Origin: an uncultured Flavobacteriaceae bacterium
GTDB taxonomy: Bacteria > Bacteroidota > Bacteroidia > Flavobacteriales > Flavobacteriaceae
Assembly (NCBI GenBank): GCA_947504035.1
Contig: CANNGA010000014.1
Coordinates: 1-64,000 of the forward strand
Reading direction: 5' to 3'
Length of the DNA stretch: 64,000 nucleotides
Position numbers and translations under genes: made by a program. Shown here piece by piece: positions 25,141-33,793 of the stretch. Within the stretch, counting starts at the first letter, position 1; every line of letters starts with the position of its first letter. A model generated the notes under the pieces. It did not search any database. It saw nothing but the letters and a program-made list of their open reading frames with translations, and was not told the DNA's origin.

Positions 25141-27087
25141 ATGAAAAAAAATTACCTTAATGTATTAAGTGACTTAAAATTCCTTTTAAAACTTACAGTC
25201 TTTTGTAGTATTAGTGTGGTAAAAGCCCAAAGTGATTTTCCCTTTGATGCTATTCCTTTAAATAATGGCGCATTTGACGCTAGTATTAATATAAACGTAG
25301 CCCAAGGGACAGAAGAATTTAATAATTTATTGCTAGGAAGTAATGTCGATTTTAATACTAGTATTGCTAGACTACTTTTATCAAGAGCACCTTTGTTAGA
25401 TTTTGAAGGAAATGTGATAAATCAAAATGCAGCCAATCAAGGCTTTAATAGTTTAGAAGGACAGCGTTTTATAGAAGAGAACGATCCTGTAGTTTTGCGA
25501 TTCCCACAAGGCGTATTCGCTAATACCTACCACTGGGAACGTATATTAGATGATGAGGGAATGGAGTTAGCAGCTGCAGATTCTAGACATATTATAGATC
25601 CTTTTGTTATAGATGGGCGAACAATATCTCGGCATAATAGTCCTGTAGAAGTTCGTATTGGGTATCCTGCGTTGAGGGATATTTTTGATACAGCAGCTAA
25701 CCTTGGTAAGCCTTTAGATTTATTAACAGTACTAAGTATCATTGGAAATGATGCAGACTCTAACGGAAGACGATGGTCTTCTATGATTGCAGATGGGCAT
25801 GATGTAAGAGACATGGAGTTAGGAAATGAGTTCTTTTTTAGAAGTCAGAGGTCTGGAACAATAAATACGGAAGCGCAATGGCGTACCCGTGCGTCATCTA
25901 TCGTAGATGAAATTAAAACTAGAGCGGCTGGCTTAGGACGAACTGTACGTTTCGGTATCCCTATTGCTTACAGACCAGGAGACCCTCTTGAACCACAGTC
26001 GAGACGTGATAGTGATCAAATGTTCAATAACTTGATTACTCAAGATGAAAGTTTTTTCGATGCTTTAGTGGTGCATAGATATGTTAATGTTGATAGAGAA
26101 GATACTGATACGCCAGAAAGCCTATCAGAGGCCTCTTTACGTAGATTACTTTGTGCTAGTGTTACAATGGATGAGTCTTTAACCTATTGTAAAACACAGG
26201 TTAGTGAAGCTAAAAATTCAATATGGCTTACAGAGTGGGGTGTAGCAGGTAGTAATGAAGATGGTATTGGAGCAAGTTTTTTAGGAGCGGCAGATACATA
26301 TTCTCATATTATTCGTAATATAGATCGCCTTGAAGTTGAGCGTGTCAACTGGTTTTCTACAGTTGGGTTAAATTCGCAATATACATTAGAGAGAGTAAAT
26401 GGAACGGTTGTAGCCACACCTACTGGATATGGTGATATTTATAGAGTTTTAAGAGACAATTTAAGAGACTCAGACGTATTTCAGAGCGTTGAAGTAACTT
26501 CTCCTGAATTACGAAGTAATAATGTGGCGCAAGGCACAAATGCCTTGAGTATCATACCTGTAAGAAATGAGGATGGAACACCTCGTTTGGTTATCATTAA
26601 CAAAACAGATCGTAATGCTAGGTTAACAGTAAGTACAGATGGAGCTGTAGAAACTAGTGTTAATTATAATGCTATAGGTGTAAGATGGGAAAACTTAACA
26701 GATATAGCATCTAGATCATACGCAGAACTTCAAAGAGATACAGATGCTATTACAGTGCCACCTTATTCTTTAATTAGAGTTAGTATGAGTTTTGGAGAGG
26801 GTACGCCTGTATTGTCTACAAGTGGAAGTGGAGATATAGCAGATAACCAAAGTAGCGTTGTTTTATATCCTAATCCTGCATCATCTATAGTAAACATAGC
26901 TCTTAAAGGCATGAATACAGCAGATGTTGTCATTACAGATTTATTAGGGAAAGTTGTCTATCAAACTCAAACAAGTCAAACCAATTTAAAGTTGGATACG
27001 GCATCTATTCTTAATGCAGGTATTTATCTTGTAAGTGTAACAGACGGTAACAATAGAAGATTTGTAAATAAATTAATCGTTAACTAA
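25141..27087 (+). CDS. T9SS-secreted putative glycoside hydrolase (clan GH-A-like)
   Basis: A 648-residue exported protein with a signal peptide ending near AQ at 29-30. Residues about 40-500 look like a clan GH-A (beta/alpha)8 hydrolase: VVLRFPQGVFANTYHWE (118-133), resembling the RxPGGxxxxxYxW strand of GH51/GH79 enzymes; DMELGNEFFF with probable acid/base Glu230; DALVVHRY (307-314); and IWLTEWGV with probable nucleophile Glu365. A beta-domain follows. The last 80 residues are a type IX secretion sorting domain (YPNPASS, ITDLLGKVVYQ, LNAGIYLVSV). Substrate and CAZy family are not fixed. It has its own terminator and no SusCD partner nearby. Confidence 0.75.
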   Translation: MKKNYLNVLSDLKFLLKLTVFCSISVVKAQSDFPFDAIPLNNGAFDASININVAQGTEEFNNLLLGSNVDFNTSIARLLLSRAPLLDFEGNVINQNAANQGFNSLEGQRFIEENDPVVLRFPQGVFANTYHWERILDDEGMELAAADSRHIIDPFVIDGRTISRHNSPVEVRIGYPALRDIFDTAANLGKPLDLLTVLSIIGNDADSNGRRWSSMIADGHDVRDMELGNEFFFRSQRSGTINTEAQWRTRASSIVDEIKTRAAGLGRTVRFGIPIAYRPGDPLEPQSRRDSDQMFNNLITQDESFFDALVVHRYVNVDREDTDTPESLSEASLRRLLCASVTMDESLTYCKTQVSEAKNSIWLTEWGVAGSNEDGIGASFLGAADTYSHIIRNIDRLEVERVNWFSTVGLNSQYTLERVNGTVVATPTGYGDIYRVLRDNLRDSDVFQSVEVTSPELRSNNVAQGTNALSIIPVRNEDGTPRLVIINKTDRNARLTVSTDGAVETSVNYNAIGVRWENLTDIASRSYAELQRDTDAITVPPYSLIRVSMSFGEGTPVLSTSGSGDIADNQSSVVLYPNPASSIVNIALKGMNTADVVITDLLGKVVYQTQTSQTNLKLDTASILNAGIYLVSVTDGNNRRFVNKLIVN

Positions 27088-27115
27088 AGGCAACTAAAAA
27101 CGAATCTATTTATAG

Positions 27116-27156
27116 AAAGCACCATTGCAAATTTTTATAGCAATGGTGCTTTTTTA
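27116..27156 (+). terminator. Terminator after the T9SS glycosidase gene
   Basis: AAAGCACCATTGC (27116-27128), an 11-nt AT loop and GCAATGGTGCTTT (27140-27152), followed by T residues, form a perfect stem about 30 nt after the stop codon. Confidence 0.85.
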
Positions 27157-27405
27157 TTCGTAAACTCTAAAACTTTAAAATTAAGTGAGGTAGATATTAA
27201 AGCAAAATGTATAACATTCTGAAATATGAATAGGCATAAATGATTAAATCATAATGAAAACGTTTAAAAAATAGGTTTAATTTAATTTATAAGCTTGTTT
27301 TTTTCATCAAAAACATATTTTGACTTAGTTTAATTTGTGAGCGTAAAAATTGATGATTATTTCCTTATTTTTGCTTTTTAAAAAAGTAATAACAATCAAT
27401 ACTAG

Positions 27406-28383
27406 ATGAAAACAATTCAATTCAGAGAAGCAATTTGCGAAGCCATGAGTGAAGAAATGCGCAGAGATGAAAGCGTATATTTAATGGGAGAGGAAGTTGC
27501 TGAATATAATGGTGCTTATAAAGCATCGAAAGGCATGTTAGATGAATTTGGGGAAAAACGTGTTATCGATACACCTATTGCAGAGCTTGGTTTTGCAGGT
27601 ATTGCTATAGGATCTACAATGACAGGGAACAGACCTATCGTAGAATACATGACTTTTAACTTCTCTTTGGTTGGAATTGATCAAATTATAAATAACGCTG
27701 CAAAAATTAGACAGATGTCTGGAGGACAATTTAAATGTCCTATCGTATTTCGTGGACCTACGGCTTCAGCAGGACAGTTAGGTGCAACCCATTCTCAAGC
27801 TTTTGAAAATTGGTTTGCCAATACACCAGGATTAAAAGTCGTGGTGCCATCTAATCCTTATGATGCTAAAGGTTTATTAAAAGCAGCCATTCGTGATGAT
27901 GATCCTGTTATTTTCATGGAAAGTGAACAAATGTATGGTGATAAAGGCGAAGTACCAGAAGGCGAGTATATCTTACCTATTGGTGTGGCTGATATTAAGC
28001 GTAAAGGTGAAGATGTTACAATTGTTTCTTTTGGTAAAATTATAAAAGAAGCTTATAAAGCAGCTGATGAACTAGAGAAAGAAGGTATCTCTTGTGAAAT
28101 TATAGATTTACGTACAGTAAGACCTTTAGATCGTAAAGCGATCTTAGAGTCTGTCAAGAAAACAAATCGTTTAGTCGTTTTAGAAGAAGCATGGCCTTTT
28201 GGAAATGTTTCTACAGAAATTACTTATTTAGTGCAAAGTGAAGCTTTCGATTATTTGGATGCACCAGTTATAAAGATAAATACAGCAGATACACCGGCTC
28301 CATATTCTCCAGTATTATTGGAAGAGTGGTTACCAAATCATCAAGATGTGATTAAGGCTGTAAAGAAAGTACTTTATAAATAA
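27406..28383 (+). CDS. pdhB: Pyruvate dehydrogenase E1 component, beta subunit
   Basis: A 325-residue subunit of the E1 heterotetramer that decarboxylates pyruvate using thiamine diphosphate and passes acetyl groups to E2. Motifs include FREAICEAMSEEMRRDESV, MGEEVAEYNGAYKASKGM, DTPIAELGFAGIAIGS with the cofactor-interacting Glu, RGPTASAGQLGATHSQ and the C-terminal IDLRTVRPLDRKAIL. No alpha subunit or E2 gene is adjacent here. A sequence matching the -7 consensus (TATTTTTG, 27366-27373) lies 33 nt upstream of the start. Confidence 0.95.
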   Translation: MKTIQFREAICEAMSEEMRRDESVYLMGEEVAEYNGAYKASKGMLDEFGEKRVIDTPIAELGFAGIAIGSTMTGNRPIVEYMTFNFSLVGIDQIINNAAKIRQMSGGQFKCPIVFRGPTASAGQLGATHSQAFENWFANTPGLKVVVPSNPYDAKGLLKAAIRDDDPVIFMESEQMYGDKGEVPEGEYILPIGVADIKRKGEDVTIVSFGKIIKEAYKAADELEKEGISCEIIDLRTVRPLDRKAILESVKKTNRLVVLEEAWPFGNVSTEITYLVQSEAFDYLDAPVIKINTADTPAPYSPVLLEEWLPNHQDVIKAVKKVLYK

Positions 28384-28413
28384 AGTACTGTAATAAGAGT
28401 TCTATACAGAAAA

Positions 28414-28450
28414 AGCGCCATTAGTAATTATTTGCTAATGGCGCTTTTTT
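28414..28450 (+). terminator. Terminator after pdhB
   Basis: AGCGCCATTAG (28414-28424), a short AT loop and CTAATGGCGCT (28435-28445), then TTTTT. It begins about 30 nt after the pdhB stop. Confidence 0.88.
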
Positions 28451-28901
28451 ATGCCCATAAATCACATTTTATAGTTTGCAAAGGTATTTTAAACTTTAAA
28501 ACAATGGGATTAATTCAGATTTACATTTGTTTTTTAGTATTGAACGTTTTTGGGGATAGTGTACAAGTACTTGATATGACATTTATAATTTTAAACGATC
28601 TAAATTATAAAAAACATAACTAAAAATATATGAATAATCTCTCCTAATTTTGGTCTAAGCAAAACAAGAAATTATGAAGACACAGGTAGTTGATTAAAAA
28701 CACAGATTAAGGACACTGTCTTTTGCTTTGGCATAGGAAAAGTAAAGATGATGTTGAGATCTTTGTGACTATTAAAAAAAGTTAACCCCTATTTTTTAAA
28801 CTTAGACACTTTATGGAATAGTGTCATTTTTGTTTAGAAAAGCTTAAGCTTTTTTAGAAGATAGCGATAAACAGAATATGGAACGTATTTGTAGGCTAAA
28901 A
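28451..28901. other. 450-bp AT-rich stretch without a gene
   Basis: Only short open frames with no recognisable composition are present; one spans 28432-28623 and overlaps the pdhB terminator. No RNA gene or repeat is visible. Confidence 0.5.
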
Positions 28902-28904
28902 AAA

Positions 28905-28936
28905 AGCCGATAATCATTTGATTATCGGCTTTTATT
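28905..28936 (-). terminator. Terminator downstream of the Arg/Glu-repeat protein
   Basis: AGCCGATAATC (28905-28915) pairs with GATTATCGGCT (28920-28930) around a 4-nt loop, with A and T runs on either side. It lies about 20 nt past the stop codon of the minus-strand gene at 28956. Confidence 0.85.
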
Positions 28937-28955
28937 ACCTTGTTTAAGATGGCAT

Positions 28956-29381
28956 TTAGTTTTTGTTTCTAAGCTTTCTTGCTCCAAAAGCAGCAGCTCC
29001 TAAAACTAAGATGCTTAAACCTCCATCTAAAGGAATAGATTCTCCTGGTTTAGAACCTCTAGGTCTTCTAGTTCTTTCGTCTTCCCTTCTGGTTCTAGGC
29101 CATTTCTCTTCTCTTTCTCTTCTTGGCTCTCTAGTTCTTTCGTCTTCTCTTCTGGTTCTAGGCCATTTCTCTTCTCTTTCTCGTCTTGGCTCTCTAGTTC
29201 TCTCGTCTTCTCTTCGAGTTCTAGGCCATTTCTCTTCTCTTTCTCTGCGGTCTCTTCGCGTTCTTTCTTCTTTTTCATCATTACCTGTTGCGGCATTAGC
29301 TTCGAAAGAGCTAAATGATAATGTTAAAACGAATAAAAGCGATAGCGCTAATTTTAAATCAATTTTTCTGTTTACTTTCAT
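28956..29381 (-). CDS. Exported Arg/Glu-repeat protein with PID-CTERM-like sorting tail
   Basis: A 141-residue protein in three parts. A signal peptide covers about 1-30 (SFEANA cleavage region). The middle carries three near-perfect 21-residue repeats at 45-65, 66-86 and 87-107 with core REEKWPRTRREDERTR, extremely rich in Arg and Glu. The C-terminal 25 residues read IPLDGGLSILVLGAAAFGAR then basic residues. This short motif, hydrophobic span and basic end resembles the PID-CTERM tripartite sorting signals processed in Bacteroidota envelopes. The repeat core is a charged polyampholyte, and the function is unknown. The high codon similarity between repeats suggests recent expansion. Confidence 0.7.
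   Translation of the reverse strand: MKVNRKIDLKLALSLLFVLTLSFSSFEANAATGNDEKEERTRRDRREREEKWPRTRREDERTREPRREREEKWPRTRREDERTREPRREREEKWPRTRREDERTRRPRGSKPGESIPLDGGLSILVLGAAAFGARKLRNKN
29061..29249 (-). repeat. Three tandem 63-bp coding repeats
   Basis: Three consecutive 63-bp units encode the 21-residue Arg/Glu repeats. They differ by only a few bases, so copy number may vary by slippage or unequal recombination between strains. Because the units keep frame, changes alter only protein length. Confidence 0.85.
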
Positions 29382-29712
29382 GTTATTAAATTAAGAGGAT
29401 CATTATAGTGCCACAAAGATATATCGTAGATTTTAATTATAAATTTGTTTTAATATATATTTGTTAGGAAGACCATTTTATCGATGAAATGCATTGCGGA
29501 TGTATAGCGTTTAAGAATATAACTGCGTTTTTAAAATTTTTAATTCTTTGAAGAAGAATTGAAATGTTTTTTAACGGAAATAACATCGTTTTTATCTAGA
29601 GACCTATAAAGTAACATTTTAGTGTTAAAGTGTATTTTTAAGGTAAATCCTAGCGCGTTTAGTTGTTTTAAGCTTGTGTGTTCATTACATTTACAGCCTA
29701 AATTTGATAACT
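29382..29712. other. 331-bp divergent intergenic region upstream of ppa
   Basis: AT-rich, with no gene. TAAATTTG immediately upstream of ppa (about 29699-29706) matches the -7 consensus and would give a very short leader. A frame extends upstream of ppa to a TTG at 29674, but the ATG at 29713 is the better start. Confidence 0.45.
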
Positions 29713-30252
29713 ATGAGCGAAAAAAAGACTGAAAATAGTGAAGTAACATTTGATGTTTTAATAGAAATACCTAAGGGTAGTAGAAATAAATATGAATATG
29801 ATTTCACATTAAACAAAATTCGTTTTGATCGTATGCTGTTTTCATCTATGATGTACCCTGGAGATTATGGGTTTATTCCTGAAACATTGGCACTAGACCA
29901 AGACCCTTTAGATGTTTTAGTACTAGGACATCAACCCACTTATCCAATGGTTGTTATGGAGGTAAGACCTATAGGTGTTTTTTATATGACAGACGAAAAA
30001 GGACCAGATGAAAAAGTAATTTGTGTTCCTGTATCAGATCCTATCTGGAGTAATAAAATGGATATTGAAGATTTAAACCCGCACCGTTTAAAAGAAATAG
30101 AACACTTTTTTCAAGTCTACAAAGATTTAGAGAAGAAAAAAGTTGATACAGGGGGCTGGGGAAATGCAGCAGCGGCATTAAAGATTTACCATGAGTGTGT
30201 AGAACGCTACGAAAATAGTGAGCACAAGAAAAAACGCACGTTTACAATATAA
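29713..30252 (+). CDS. ppa: Inorganic pyrophosphatase, soluble family I
   Basis: A 179-residue cytosolic enzyme hydrolysing pyrophosphate to phosphate and so pulling biosynthetic reactions forward. Family I motifs are present: IEIPKGSRNKYEYD, MMYPGDYGFIPETLA, DQDPLDVLVLG with the metal-binding Asp cluster, and the later DLEKKKVDTGGWGN segment. I start it at the ATG at 29713 (MSEKKTENSEVTFDV), because the 13 residues upstream depend on a TTG codon and add nothing conserved. A membrane pyrophosphatase gene follows about 130 bp downstream, after a terminator-like hairpin. Confidence 0.93.
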   Translation: MSEKKTENSEVTFDVLIEIPKGSRNKYEYDFTLNKIRFDRMLFSSMMYPGDYGFIPETLALDQDPLDVLVLGHQPTYPMVVMEVRPIGVFYMTDEKGPDEKVICVPVSDPIWSNKMDIEDLNPHRLKEIEHFFQVYKDLEKKKVDTGGWGNAAAALKIYHECVERYENSEHKKKRTFTI

Positions 30253-30287
30253 CTTTAAGATATTCTTAAAATAACTTAAAAAAAATG

Positions 30288-30318
30288 AACCATCTTTAAA
30301 TAAAGGTGGTTTTTTTTA
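30288..30318 (+). terminator. Terminator-like hairpin between ppa and hppA
   Basis: AACCATCTTT and AAAGGTGGTT pair (one G-U) around a 4-nt loop, then a run of eight T. It separates the two pyrophosphatase genes, which therefore are probably transcribed mostly apart. Confidence 0.65.
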
Positions 30319-30380
30319 TCACTTATATTTTCATATTTTTAGCAAAAGCATAAGTATTAACCACTTAACTAAATTAAAAT

Positions 30381-32717
30381 ATGGAAATAGTAATTAAAGG
30401 ACTACCAATCTTTGGCGTATTAGCATTAGTATTTGTATGCATTAAAAGTGCATGGATAACAAAACAAGATGCAGGTACAGATAAAATGAAGCGAATCGCT
30501 AAAAACATTGCAGATGGCGCAATGTCTTTTTTAAAAGCGGAGTATAAAGTACTCGCATTATTTGTAATTGCCGTTGCTATTTTACTGTTTTTTAAAGGAA
30601 ATTATGAAGAAGGATCTAACGGCATGGTAGCAGTATCCTTTATTATAGGAGCCATATGTTCTGCCTTGGCAGGCTTTATAGGAATGAAAGTGGCCACTAA
30701 AGCCAATGTACGAACTACAAGTGCAGCCAGAACATCTTTAGGTAAAGCACTAGAGGTGGCGTTTGCTGGAGGCGCTGTTATGGGCTTAGGCGTAGTGGGC
30801 TTGGGCGTGTTGGGGCTTAGTGTCCTTTTTATGGTTTACAGTGAAATGGGGTGGGGATTAAATGAGGTATTAAACGTATTGTCAGGATTTTCATTAGGTG
30901 CTTCATCTATAGCGCTTTTCGCTAGAGTTGGCGGGGGTATTTATACGAAGGCTGCCGATGTGGGAGCCGATTTGGTTGGAAAAGTAGAAGCAGGTATTCC
31001 AGAAGATCATCCTTTAAACCCAGCAACTATTGCCGATAACGTAGGCGACAATGTGGGAGATGTTGCAGGAATGGGGGCAGATTTGTTCGAGTCTTATGTA
31101 GGGTCTATTATAGGAACTATGGTATTAGGCGCATTTATCGTGACACCAGACTTTAAAGGCCTAGGGGCAGTGTATTTACCCTTGGTGCTTGCCGCTGTGG
31201 GGGTTGTAATGTCTATTATAGGTACTTTTTTTGTAAAGGTAAAAGATGGGGGAAATCCGCAAACAGCTTTGAATATAGGGGAGTTTGGTTCAGCAGGTCT
31301 TATGCTTGTGGCGTCTTATTTTATTATAAATAAATTAATTCCAGAGGGTACAGAAGGTTTAGTTCATGGGGCTTTAGGTGTGTTTATAGCCGTTATTGCG
31401 GGGTTAGTAGCAGGTTTGGCCGTAGGGAAAGTTACAGAATATTATACAGGAACAGGTTCTAAACCTGTTAACTCTATTGTAAAGCAGTCGGAAACTGGAG
31501 CCGCAACAAATATTATAGCAGGATTAGGAATTGGTATGATGAGTACAGCTCTTCCAATTATTTTAATTGCCGCAGCTATTCTTGTGTCACATCATTTTGC
31601 AGGCCTATATGGCATTGCAATCGCCGCTGTGGGGATGCTAGCAAATACAGGTATTCAATTGGCTGTAGATGCTTATGGACCCATATCTGATAATGCGGGT
31701 GGTATTGCTGAAATGGCAGAATTGCCTAGCGAAGTGCGTGAACGTACCGATAAACTAGATGCTGTAGGTAACACCACTGCAGCTATAGGCAAAGGGTTTG
31801 CTATTGCTTCGGCAGCATTAACAGCTTTGGCATTGTTTGCGGCCTTTATGAAAACAGCAAATGTTACAGCTATAGACGTTTCTAAGCCTAATATTATGAC
31901 AGGTTTACTTGTTGGAGGAATGCTGCCTTTTGTGTTTTCGGCCTTATCTATGAATGCTGTAGGACGTGCTGCCATGGCGATGATAGAAGAAGTACGGCGC
32001 CAATTTAGAGATATTCCAAAATTAAAAGCAGCTTTAGAAGTAATGCGTGCACTAGATTCAGACATGTCTAAAGCAACTGAAGCGCAAAGAGCAATATTCG
32101 ATGCTGCCGATGGTGTTGCTGAATATGATAAATGCGTGGCTATTTCTACACAAGCCTCTATACGTGAGATGGTATTACCAGGTTTATTGGCTATTGCAGT
32201 ACCTGTAGCTGTTGGTTTTATTGGCGGTGCAGAGATGCTAGGAGGACTTTTGGCAGGAGTTACCACTTGTGGTGTGCTTATGGCTATTTTTCAGTCTAAT
32301 GCTGGTGGAGCATGGGATAATGCTAAAAAGATGATAGAAGAACAGGGGCGAAAAGGGTCTGATGCTCATAAGGCAGCCGTAGTAGGCGATACAGTTGGAG
32401 ATCCTTTTAAAGACACCTCTGGGCCCTCATTGAACATTTTACTAAAACTAATGTCTGTGGTAGCCTTAGTTATAGCGCCTAGTATAGCAGTTCCTGCAGA
32501 AGTTGTTGTGACCCATAGCTTTGAAGTAGAACCTATAGAAATTACGATGCCGGCAGAAGTTACTTTAAAATATGACGTAAATCTATTAGAAAATATAGGG
32601 GCTTACGCACGTTTAGACGAACTAGAAATGCATACGACCAGAATAGCATCTCCTAGAGCTAAAGAAATAGTAATACACGAAAGTGAGGCGCTAAAAGTTA
32701 GCATAATTAGAACTTAA
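30381..32717 (+). CDS. hppA: Membrane-bound ion-translocating pyrophosphatase
   Basis: A 778-residue, about 16-span integral membrane pump that couples pyrophosphate hydrolysis to H+ or Na+ export. The substrate and gate motifs are intact: [41 protein letters not shown] and [20 protein letters not shown]. The [15 protein letters not shown] segment has Ala where K+-independent enzymes have Lys, so a K+-dependent type is expected. Whether H+ or Na+ moves cannot be settled. After the last core segment ([17 protein letters not shown]) there is an extra hydrophilic tail of about 65 residues, longer than most family members. Confidence 0.95.
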   Translation: MEIVIKGLPIFGVLALVFVCIKSAWITKQDAGTDKMKRIAKNIADGAMSFLKAEYKVLALFVIAVAILLFFKGNYEEGSNGMVAVSFIIGAICSALAGFIGMKVATKANVRTTSAARTSLGKALEVAFAGGAVMGLGVVGLGVLGLSVLFMVYSEMGWGLNEVLNVLSGFSLGASSIALFARVGGGIYTKAADVGADLVGKVEAGIPEDHPLNPATIADNVGDNVGDVAGMGADLFESYVGSIIGTMVLGAFIVTPDFKGLGAVYLPLVLAAVGVVMSIIGTFFVKVKDGGNPQTALNIGEFGSAGLMLVASYFIINKLIPEGTEGLVHGALGVFIAVIAGLVAGLAVGKVTEYYTGTGSKPVNSIVKQSETGAATNIIAGLGIGMMSTALPIILIAAAILVSHHFAGLYGIAIAAVGMLANTGIQLAVDAYGPISDNAGGIAEMAELPSEVRERTDKLDAVGNTTAAIGKGFAIASAALTALALFAAFMKTANVTAIDVSKPNIMTGLLVGGMLPFVFSALSMNAVGRAAMAMIEEVRRQFRDIPKLKAALEVMRALDSDMSKATEAQRAIFDAADGVAEYDKCVAISTQASIREMVLPGLLAIAVPVAVGFIGGAEMLGGLLAGVTTCGVLMAIFQSNAGGAWDNAKKMIEEQGRKGSDAHKAAVVGDTVGDPFKDTSGPSLNILLKLMSVVALVIAPSIAVPAEVVVTHSFEVEPIEITMPAEVTLKYDVNLLENIGAYARLDELEMHTTRIASPRAKEIVIHESEALKVSIIRT

Positions 32718-32794
32718 ATACACTATTTATCTGATTTATAAAATATAAATACCAAAAGCTACATTTTATGTGGCTTTTGTTATATTTTTATGCG

Positions 32795-33793
32795 ATGTTT
32801 AAAAGAGATCCATTACAAATAATAGTCTTTAAAACAAGTGGAACTTCCAAGCGTTTTTACCTCAGAGGGCGTGCGTTACAAGACGAAAACATCGATTTAG
32901 ATCAAAAAGGGTTGGCGCGTTTGTTGCTTAATACTTGGAAACGTTTTGAAACCGATGAGATTAAGTTTGCAGAATTAGTGGTGCACCTGCCAGATAATTC
33001 TAGGTATCACGTGACAACAGACAAACGGGGGTATTTTCTTTTAGATAAAGCTATTGATGGTTTAGAACGCTATGTTGATGATGAAGGGTGGATTCCAGTG
33101 CAAATTTCATATAAACATATTCCTAAAAAACGAACAATTCAATCTGGGAATAAATTTGATGGAGCGATACTACTACCATCTGCTAATGTCTCTTTTGGGG
33201 TAATTAGTGATATTGATGATACTATTTTGCATACTGGAGTTGCCTCCACCTTAAAATGGCAGGTACTGTATAATACATTTTTTAAGGCGGTAGGGAATCG
33301 TATCGCTTTGAAAGGGGCCGCAGAGTTTTACCATTTATTGCATAAAGGCAAAACAGGAGCAGAGGTAAATCCTATATTTTATGTAAGTCACAGTCCTTGG
33401 AATCTATACCGTTACATCAATTACTTTTTAAAGAAAAATAACTTTCCTAAAGGCCCTATAGTTTTAAGGAACTTTCCAAGACTTTTTCGTAAAAAAAGCA
33501 CCTCAGAGTTACCCGAAAAACACCAAGAAATTTTAAATTTATTAGAAAAGCATACCAATTTAAAATTCATTTTAATAGGGGATAGCGGAGAGCATGACCC
33601 TGATATTTATTTAGAAATAGTACAGCAATATCCAGAGCGCATACGTGCTATCTATTTAAGAAATGTAGCGCACGTAAAAAAAATGAAACGCGTACAAGAA
33701 TTGTTTGAGAATTATGACGAAATTCCAGTATTATTGGTTGAAAATAGTGAACAAGCGATAGCACATGCTAAAACCTATGGTTTTATTGCTTAG
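32795..33793 (+). CDS. App1-like (DUF2183) putative phosphatidate phosphatase
   Basis: A 332-residue protein from the ATG at 32795, preferred over an upstream ATG at 32768 because the extra nine residues are hydrophobic and unconserved. The C-terminal half contains the DUF2183 HAD-like signature GVISDIDDTILHTG, a SHSPWNLYRYINYFLKKNNFP segment and a late FILIGDSGEHDPDIY motif carrying further catalytic Asp residues. Yeast App1 dephosphorylates phosphatidate, so a lipid-phosphatase role is likely. The gene runs convergent with the DsbD-like gene, and the two stop regions overlap by 11 bp. Confidence 0.85.
   Translation: MFKRDPLQIIVFKTSGTSKRFYLRGRALQDENIDLDQKGLARLLLNTWKRFETDEIKFAELVVHLPDNSRYHVTTDKRGYFLLDKAIDGLERYVDDEGWIPVQISYKHIPKKRTIQSGNKFDGAILLPSANVSFGVISDIDDTILHTGVASTLKWQVLYNTFFKAVGNRIALKGAAEFYHLLHKGKTGAEVNPIFYVSHSPWNLYRYINYFLKKNNFPKGPIVLRNFPRLFRKKSTSELPEKHQEILNLLEKHTNLKFILIGDSGEHDPDIYLEIVQQYPERIRAIYLRNVAHVKKMKRVQELFENYDEIPVLLVENSEQAIAHAKTYGFIA

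Noticed and set aside
28432-28623. A 63-codon plus-strand frame after pdhB
   Set aside because: It overlaps the pdhB terminator, has no recognisable features and no credible start.
29061-29249. Regular 63-bp repeats considered as a CRISPR array
   Set aside because: The units are directly adjacent with no spacers, and encode an in-frame protein repeat.
28963-29394. Open frames on the plus strand and in a second minus-strand frame across the Arg/Glu-repeat gene
   Set aside because: The Arg/Glu-rich repeat leaves other frames open by chance. The signal peptide and PID-CTERM-like tail exist only in the minus-strand gene at 28956-29381.
31673-32266. Open frame on the minus strand inside hppA
   Set aside because: It is antisense to a well-conserved membrane pyrophosphatase and has no recognisable features.
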